Positions 13,763-17,743 of a stretch of 17,743 nt of DNA are shown in pieces. The position numbers were made by a program, and so were the translations under genes. The stretch is from Prevotellaceae bacterium (GTDB lineage: Bacteria > Bacteroidota > Bacteroidia > Bacteroidales > UBA932), in assembly GCA_031284065.1 (NCBI GenBank), contig JAITAP010000200.1, positions 1-17,743 of the forward strand. The letters run 5' to 3'. How positions within the stretch are numbered: position 1 is the stretch's first letter; every line of letters starts with the position of its first letter. The notes under the pieces were generated by a model. It searched no databases, had not been told where the DNA came from, and saw only the letters and a list, made by a program, of their open reading frames with translations.

Positions 13763-14347
13763 CTATGCTACGAGCACTTTTTTGCTCGCCTCCACCATTT
13801 TTCGCATGTTGATAATGGCGTAGCGCATACGCCCCAGCGCCGTGTTGATGTTAATGTTGAGCTGCTCGGAGATTTCCTTGAAGCTCATGTTCATGTAGTA
13901 TCGCATCAGCACAATTTCGCGCTGCTCGGAGGGAAGGAAGTCCAAGAGCTGGCGCACGTCCTTTCGGATTTGCAGCTTCACAGCCCGCTCTTCGGCGTTG
14001 AGGTCGGAAAATTCATCGCCCATGATGGAAAGCCCATCGGTATTGTTGTAGCACTCGTTGTTTTGCCGCAATTTGCGGAAATAGTCTATGATGAGGTTGT
14101 GCGCAATGCGCACAACCCACGGGGCGAACTTTCCGCTTTCGGCATACTTTCCGTCCTTGAGAGAACGGATAACCTTGATGAAAGTTTCCTGAAAAATGTC
14201 ATCAGCAATATCTTTGCGCTTTACCGAAAGGTAGATGTAGGTGTATATCTTCTTACGGTAACGAGTAAGCAAAAGCTCAAATGCCGTAGCATCTCCGTTG
14301 ACAAACTGCTTGATGAGAGTATTATCGCTCAAATTTTCCATACGCAT
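13763..14347 (-). CDS. ECF-type RNA polymerase sigma factor (sigma-70 family)
   Basis: The 194-aa protein has the two ECF domains. Sigma region 2 (about residues 20-92) contains the DIADDIFQETFIKVIRSL core-binding and -10 recognition helices and FAPWVVRIAHNLIIDYFRK. Region 4 (about 130-185) contains LPSEQREIVLMRYYMNMSFKEISEQLNININTALGRMRYAI, the helix-turn-helix for -35 recognition. It would redirect RNA polymerase to a specific regulon, which is unknown. No anti-sigma gene with a transmembrane segment is adjacent. The ATG at 14347 is used; a second ATG six bases in (14341) is better spaced from the AAGAGG just upstream and may be the true start. It is divergent from uvrA across a 200-bp gap. 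Confidence 0.94.
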   Translation of the reverse strand: MRMENLSDNTLIKQFVNGDATAFELLLTRYRKKIYTYIYLSVKRKDIADDIFQETFIKVIRSLKDGKYAESGKFAPWVVRIAHNLIIDYFRKLRQNNECYNNTDGLSIMGDEFSDLNAEERAVKLQIRKDVRQLLDFLPSEQREIVLMRYYMNMSFKEISEQLNININTALGRMRYAIINMRKMVEASKKVLVA

Positions 14348-14502
14348 CCTCTTACTGTTTTGGATTTAAGAGTAAATGTATTGCATAGGCTACTAAACAA
14401 AATAGCTTATAGTAGATATAAAGCGATAGGCAAAGATTTAGTGGGTAAAACAATTTATGTCTTTACAAAAATAAGACGTTTTTCTTTAATTTCCAAATTT
14501 CG

Positions 14503-14510
14503 TACCTTTG
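14503..14510 (+). promoter_or_regulatory. Putative -7 box (TACCTTTG) for uvrA
   Basis: TACCTTTG is identical to the -7 box of the tRNA-Ser promoter. A T-rich tract (TTTTTCTTT, 14479-14487) lies where the -33 element should be. Transcription would begin near 14517, which places an in-frame ATG at 14515 outside the message and supports the ATG at 14548 as the uvrA start. Confidence 0.6.
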
Positions 14511-14547
14511 CGCATTGTATTTTACTTTTTTATTTCAATTCAATTCC

Positions 14548-17424
14548 ATGTCACAGATTAGCATAAGAGGGGCTAAGGTACACAACCTTAAAAATGTAGA
14601 TGTAGATATTCCGCGCGATAAGTTGATAGCGATTACGGGGCTTTCGGGGTCGGGAAAGAGCACGCTGGCGTTCGATACGCTTTTTGCCGAGGGGCAGCGC
14701 CGGTACGTGGAGAGCCTGTCGGCGTACGCCCGGCAATTTTTGGGCAGGATGAGCAAGCCGGAGGTGGATAGCATTTCGGGCGTTCCGCCGGCAATTGCCA
14801 TTGACCAGAAAGTCAGCACGCGCAACCCGCGCTCCACAGTGGGCACTTCTACCGAAATATACGACTACCTGAAGCTGCTGTACGCGCGAATTGGGCATAC
14901 GATTTCGCCCGTTTCGGGAGCGGAGGTAAAGGCGCACAGCGTAGCCGACGTAACCCGCTACGTGGCCTCCCAGCCCGGCGAAAAGCGTATGGCGCTGCTC
15001 GCGCCCCTCTGCCTGCCAAGCGGAATGGGATTTATAGAAAAGCTCACGCTGCTTTTGCACGAAGGATTTAGCCGGATATGCGTTGCCGACGCCGGCAGCC
15101 GCTGGAGCGTTGTCGGGATTGAAGAGTACCTGACTTCGCTGCCCAAAAGGGGAAAAGACGAAAGGGTAGAGGTCGGCGGCGAAGTGTTCATCCTTGTTGA
15201 CCGCTTTGCCGCTACCAAAGACGACGACGCGCTGAATGATATTGGCGACTCGGTGCAAACCGCATTTTTTGAAGGAAACGGCGACATTCTGGTAGCCGAT
15301 TTTCCTGTTGCTTCGGCGGCAAACGGGCTGCCGCAGGGCGCCCCCTTCTCCAACCGCTTCGAGGCGGACGGCATTATGTTTGAGCTGCCTTCGGAGCACC
15401 TTTTCAGCTTCAACAACCCGCTGGGCGCTTGCCGACGCTGCGAAGGGTACGGAAAAATTATCGGCATTGACGAAGATCTGGTCATCCCCGACAAGTCGCA
15501 ATCCGTTTACGGCGATGCGGTGGCGTGCTGGAAGGGCGAGCAGATGAGCTGGTTTAAAGCGCAGCTGGTTCGGCAGGCGGAAAAGCTGGGCTTCCCCATC
15601 CATAAGCCCTACCACGAGCTGACGCCCGAACAGAAGGCCGTTTTGTGGCACGGTAAGGGGGCTTACGGCGGGTTGGATGCGTTTTTTGCCTACCTTGAGG
15701 AGAGCCGCTATAAAATTCAGCACCGCGTGATGCTGGCGCGCTACACCGGCAAAACTAAATGCCCCGAGTGCCACGGCGCGCGCCTGCGCAAAGAGGCTTT
15801 GTACGTGCAGGTAGGCGGCAAAAATATCAGCGAGCTGGTGGAAATGTCGGTTGACAAGCTGGCTGTTTTTATGGCGAACCTCAAGCTGAGCCGGTACGAG
15901 CAGCAGATAGCCGGACGGGCGCTGGTGGAGGTAAAAAACCGCCTGTGCTTTTTGCAGAACGTCGGGCTGGGCTACCTTACGCTCAGCCGCCTGAGCAATA
16001 CGCTGAGCGGCGGCGAAAGCCAGCGCATTAACCTTGCAACGTCGCTTGGCAGCAGCTTGGTAGGCTCGCTCTACATTCTCGACGAACCCAGCATCGGCCT
16101 GCACCCGCGCGACACGAAAATGCTGGTCGGCGTGCTCAAGCAGCTGCGCGACTTGGGCAACACGGTGGTGGTGGTGGAGCACGAAGAGGAAATTATTCGC
16201 GCCGCCGACTGGATTATCGACATTGGCCCAATGGCAGGGCGGCAGGGCGGCGAAATCATTTTTCAGGGAGAGCCCCCGGCGCAACGCCTTTACGCGAAAA
16301 AAAATGCGAAGCTTCCGGCGGCGGCGGAAAAAAGCCTTACGCTAAAGTACCTGAGCGGCGCGGAAGCGATAGAACCTCCGGCGCGACGCCGCAAAATGAG
16401 CAGCTACATAGAGGTGCAGGGCGCACGGGAAAACAACCTGAAAAATATCAACGTAAAATTTCCTTTGGGGGGAATTGTAGCCGTTACGGGCGTAAGCGGG
16501 TCGGGAAAGTCAACGCTGGTAAAAAGCATACTCTACCCGGCGCTCAATAAGCTTATCAACACCTACGGCGAAAAGGCCGGGCAGCACGACATGCTGAGCG
16601 GCGACGTTAAGCGAATAAAAAACGTGGAGATGGTTGACCAAAACCCCATAGGGCGCAGCAGCCGCAGCAACCCGGTTACCTACATAAAAGCTTACGACGA
16701 AATCCGCAAGCTCTACGCCGAACAGCCATACGCCACGCATAGCGGCTACGGCGCTTCGCACTTTTCTTTCAACATAGACGGCGGACGCTGCGAGGAGTGT
16801 CAGGGCGACGGATTTATAAAGGTAGAAATGCAGTTCATGGCGGACGTTACGCTCGTGTGCGAAGCCTGCGGCGGCAAGCGTTTCAAGCCCGATATACTCG
16901 AAGTGAAGTACAAGGGGTACAGCATTAGCGACGTGCTGGACTTTACCGTAAATCAGGCGGTGGAGTTTTTTGCCGCGCAAAAAGACAGCGCGGCAAAAAA
17001 AGTGGTGGAGCGCCTGAAGCCCCTGCAAAACGTTGGCCTGGGGTACATAAAGCTGGGGCAAAGCAGCAACACCCTTTCGGGCGGCGAAAGCCAGCGCGTG
17101 AAGCTGGCCTCGTTTCTGACCAAAGAGATGAACCCCGACCCGATACTCTTCATCTTTGACGAGCCAACAACAGGGCTGCACTTTCACGACATAAAAACGC
17201 TGCTGCAAGCTTTCAACGCACTCGTAGAGCGGGGGCATACGGTGCTGGTGGTGGAGCACAACATGGATGTGGTGAAGTGCGCCGATTGGGTTATCGACCT
17301 TGGACCCGAAGGCGGAGAGGCGGGCGGATACCTTTGCTTTTCCGGAACTCCCCAAGAGCTGGCCAAGCACAAAGAGCTGCATACGGGGGAATTTTTGGGG
17401 AAGCGAGCGGCCGGAATTATGTAA
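14548..17424 (+). CDS. uvrA: Excinuclease ABC subunit A, UvrA
   Basis: UvrA recognises bulky DNA lesions and loads UvrB in nucleotide excision repair. The 958-aa protein has both ABC modules: Walker A GLSGSGKST (31-39) and GVSGSGKST (648-656), with signature motifs LSGGESQ at 486-492 and 843-849, each followed by a D-E-P Walker B. The second zinc module is intact (C748, C751, C771, C774). A CPEC pair is at C405/C408. In the first zinc region only one pair is visible (C295, C298, ACRRC); the usual upstream CxxC is replaced by an RFEADGIMFELPSEHLFSFNNP run. I recall similar sequences in Bacteroidetes UvrA, so this may be a lineage trait. MSQISIRGAKVHNLKNV is the canonical N-terminus, so ATG 14548 is preferred over ATG 14515. 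Confidence 0.97.
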   Translation: MSQISIRGAKVHNLKNVDVDIPRDKLIAITGLSGSGKSTLAFDTLFAEGQRRYVESLSAYARQFLGRMSKPEVDSISGVPPAIAIDQKVSTRNPRSTVGTSTEIYDYLKLLYARIGHTISPVSGAEVKAHSVADVTRYVASQPGEKRMALLAPLCLPSGMGFIEKLTLLLHEGFSRICVADAGSRWSVVGIEEYLTSLPKRGKDERVEVGGEVFILVDRFAATKDDDALNDIGDSVQTAFFEGNGDILVADFPVASAANGLPQGAPFSNRFEADGIMFELPSEHLFSFNNPLGACRRCEGYGKIIGIDEDLVIPDKSQSVYGDAVACWKGEQMSWFKAQLVRQAEKLGFPIHKPYHELTPEQKAVLWHGKGAYGGLDAFFAYLEESRYKIQHRVMLARYTGKTKCPECHGARLRKEALYVQVGGKNISELVEMSVDKLAVFMANLKLSRYEQQIAGRALVEVKNRLCFLQNVGLGYLTLSRLSNTLSGGESQRINLATSLGSSLVGSLYILDEPSIGLHPRDTKMLVGVLKQLRDLGNTVVVVEHEEEIIRAADWIIDIGPMAGRQGGEIIFQGEPPAQRLYAKKNAKLPAAAEKSLTLKYLSGAEAIEPPARRRKMSSYIEVQGARENNLKNINVKFPLGGIVAVTGVSGSGKSTLVKSILYPALNKLINTYGEKAGQHDMLSGDVKRIKNVEMVDQNPIGRSSRSNPVTYIKAYDEIRKLYAEQPYATHSGYGASHFSFNIDGGRCEECQGDGFIKVEMQFMADVTLVCEACGGKRFKPDILEVKYKGYSISDVLDFTVNQAVEFFAAQKDSAAKKVVERLKPLQNVGLGYIKLGQSSNTLSGGESQRVKLASFLTKEMNPDPILFIFDEPTTGLHFHDIKTLLQAFNALVERGHTVLVVEHNMDVVKCADWVIDLGPEGGEAGGYLCFSGTPQELAKHKELHTGEFLGKRAAGIM

Positions 17425-17429
17425 GGCCG

Positions 17430-17554
17430 AATAAATATTTTCAATTACGGCAATTTGGAATGACTTTGTTGCAACGAGAACACATTCCTAACGGAATGTG
17501 TTGCGCCGAGAACATTGCACATTTCTACCGAGCGATTCATTCCTACGGAATGAA
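17430..17554. repeat. Repeat cluster downstream of uvrA sharing modules with the 12.8-kb element
   Basis: The 18-mer AATAAATATTTTCAATTA at 17430-17447 is identical to 12832-12849. The 24-bp stretch 17463-17486 matches 12797-12820 with one mismatch (core ACTTTGTTGCAACGAGA). Two hairpins follow: AACACATTCC-TAAC-GGAATGTGTT (17479-17502) and TTCATTCC-TAC-GGAATGAA (17536-17554). No ORF here is credible. Confidence 0.75.
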
Positions 17555-17576
17555 AAAACGCAAACACGCGACGTGC

Positions 17577-17627
17577 GGGGCGGCGCGACGACGACGACGG
17601 GGCGGCGACGGTGACGCGGGGCGGAGA
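17577..17627. repeat. GC-rich low-complexity tract with CGA triplets
   Basis: The stretch contains a short run of GAC/CGA triplets (GCGACGACGACGACGGGG) and several CGGGGCGG-like strings. It is far more GC-rich than the flanking DNA. No function is apparent. Confidence 0.5.
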
Positions 17628-17697
17628 TAAACCTCATTTCCACCTAATTTCTCTAACAAAACAACCTCAGTAGCAATGGCATGCAAATCTCTCCCAC

Positions 17698-17743
17698 AAC
17701 CTCATTACCTCATTACAAAGCGATTGAATGAGGTAATGAGGTT
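17698..17743. repeat. Perfect 17-bp inverted repeat at the window end
   Basis: AACCTCATTACCTCATT (17698-17714) is the exact reverse complement of 17727-17743, with a 12-base loop. Each arm contains two tandem copies of an 8-bp unit (CCTCATTA-like). The structure touches the window edge, so its full extent is unknown. Confidence 0.85.

Noticed and set aside
14515..14517. Upstream in-frame ATG for uvrA
   Set aside because: It would lie at or before the predicted transcription start, and the extra residues are not part of the conserved UvrA N-terminus.
14551..16284. 577-codon minus-strand frame opposite uvrA, and a 290-codon one at 16510-17382
   Set aside because: Long open shadow frames caused by uvrA codon composition; no recognisable motifs, and uvrA is clearly real on the plus strand.
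17277..17630. 117-codon plus-strand frame across the uvrA end and the repeat cluster
   Set aside because: Its first part is out of frame within uvrA and its second part is Arg/Gly low-complexity from the GC-rich tract.

Overview
The window looks like chromosomal DNA from a member of the Bacteroidota, most likely Bacteroidales. Four things point there: promoters of the TTTG-N19-TAnnTTTG type (seen before the tRNA gene and the C69 peptidase gene, with good -7 boxes before several others); A-rich, largely Shine-Dalgarno-free translation starts; protein families typical of the phylum (a Porin_10-like outer-membrane protein, a DUF3109 protein, a TlpA-type thioredoxin with long N-terminal domains, DUF1573); and a Bacteroidales-style ECF sigma factor. 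I cannot name the genus from sequence alone.

Layout, left to right. Positions 1-2713 hold a 5'-truncated putative porin with an in-frame 42-bp tandem repeat, overlapping by one base with a cysteine-rich DUF3109 protein. Positions 2890-3516 hold an unknown single-pass membrane protein with a predicted coiled coil. A gap at 3517-3980 contains a 27-codon ORF that is little more than a signal peptide, followed by a cluster of small hairpins. Positions 3981-7669 form a co-directional run: a secreted TlpA/thioredoxin-like protein, a DUF1573 protein, the XTP/dITP pyrophosphatase RdgB, and the peptidoglycan exo-muramidase NamZ overlapping rdgB by 13 bp. Convergent to this run is rfbA (7673-8533, minus), for dTDP-sugar synthesis. 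A strong promoter then drives a tRNA-Ser(CGA) gene (8798-8884). After a gap with a long hairpin come a secreted C69 dipeptidase (9207-10916), an HEPN/MNT toxin-antitoxin pair of the AMPylation type (10942-11678), and mutY starting at a forced TTG (11688-12770), all closely spaced on the plus strand.

The gap at 12771-13446 is the most structured part of the window. It holds a roughly 317-bp element with 14-bp terminal inverted repeats, flanked by 15-bp direct repeats, around a nested inverted-repeat core of small hairpins with TAC/GTA loops. Beyond it on the minus strand lie a 66-aa protein of unknown function (13447-13647) and an ECF sigma factor (13763-14347). Divergent from the sigma gene is uvrA (14548-17424). 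The window ends in another repeat cluster (17430-17743) that shares two sequence modules with the mutY-downstream element, in the opposite order, and finishes with a perfect 17-bp inverted repeat.

Most genes are ordinary housekeeping or envelope functions: DNA repair and nucleotide-pool hygiene (mutY, uvrA, rdgB), envelope biogenesis and peptidoglycan turnover (porin, namZ, rfbA, TlpA-like), and proteolysis. The accessory interest lies in the HepT/MntA module and, above all, in the interspersed palindromic repeats, which appear in at least four intergenic gaps and share a small-loop design.
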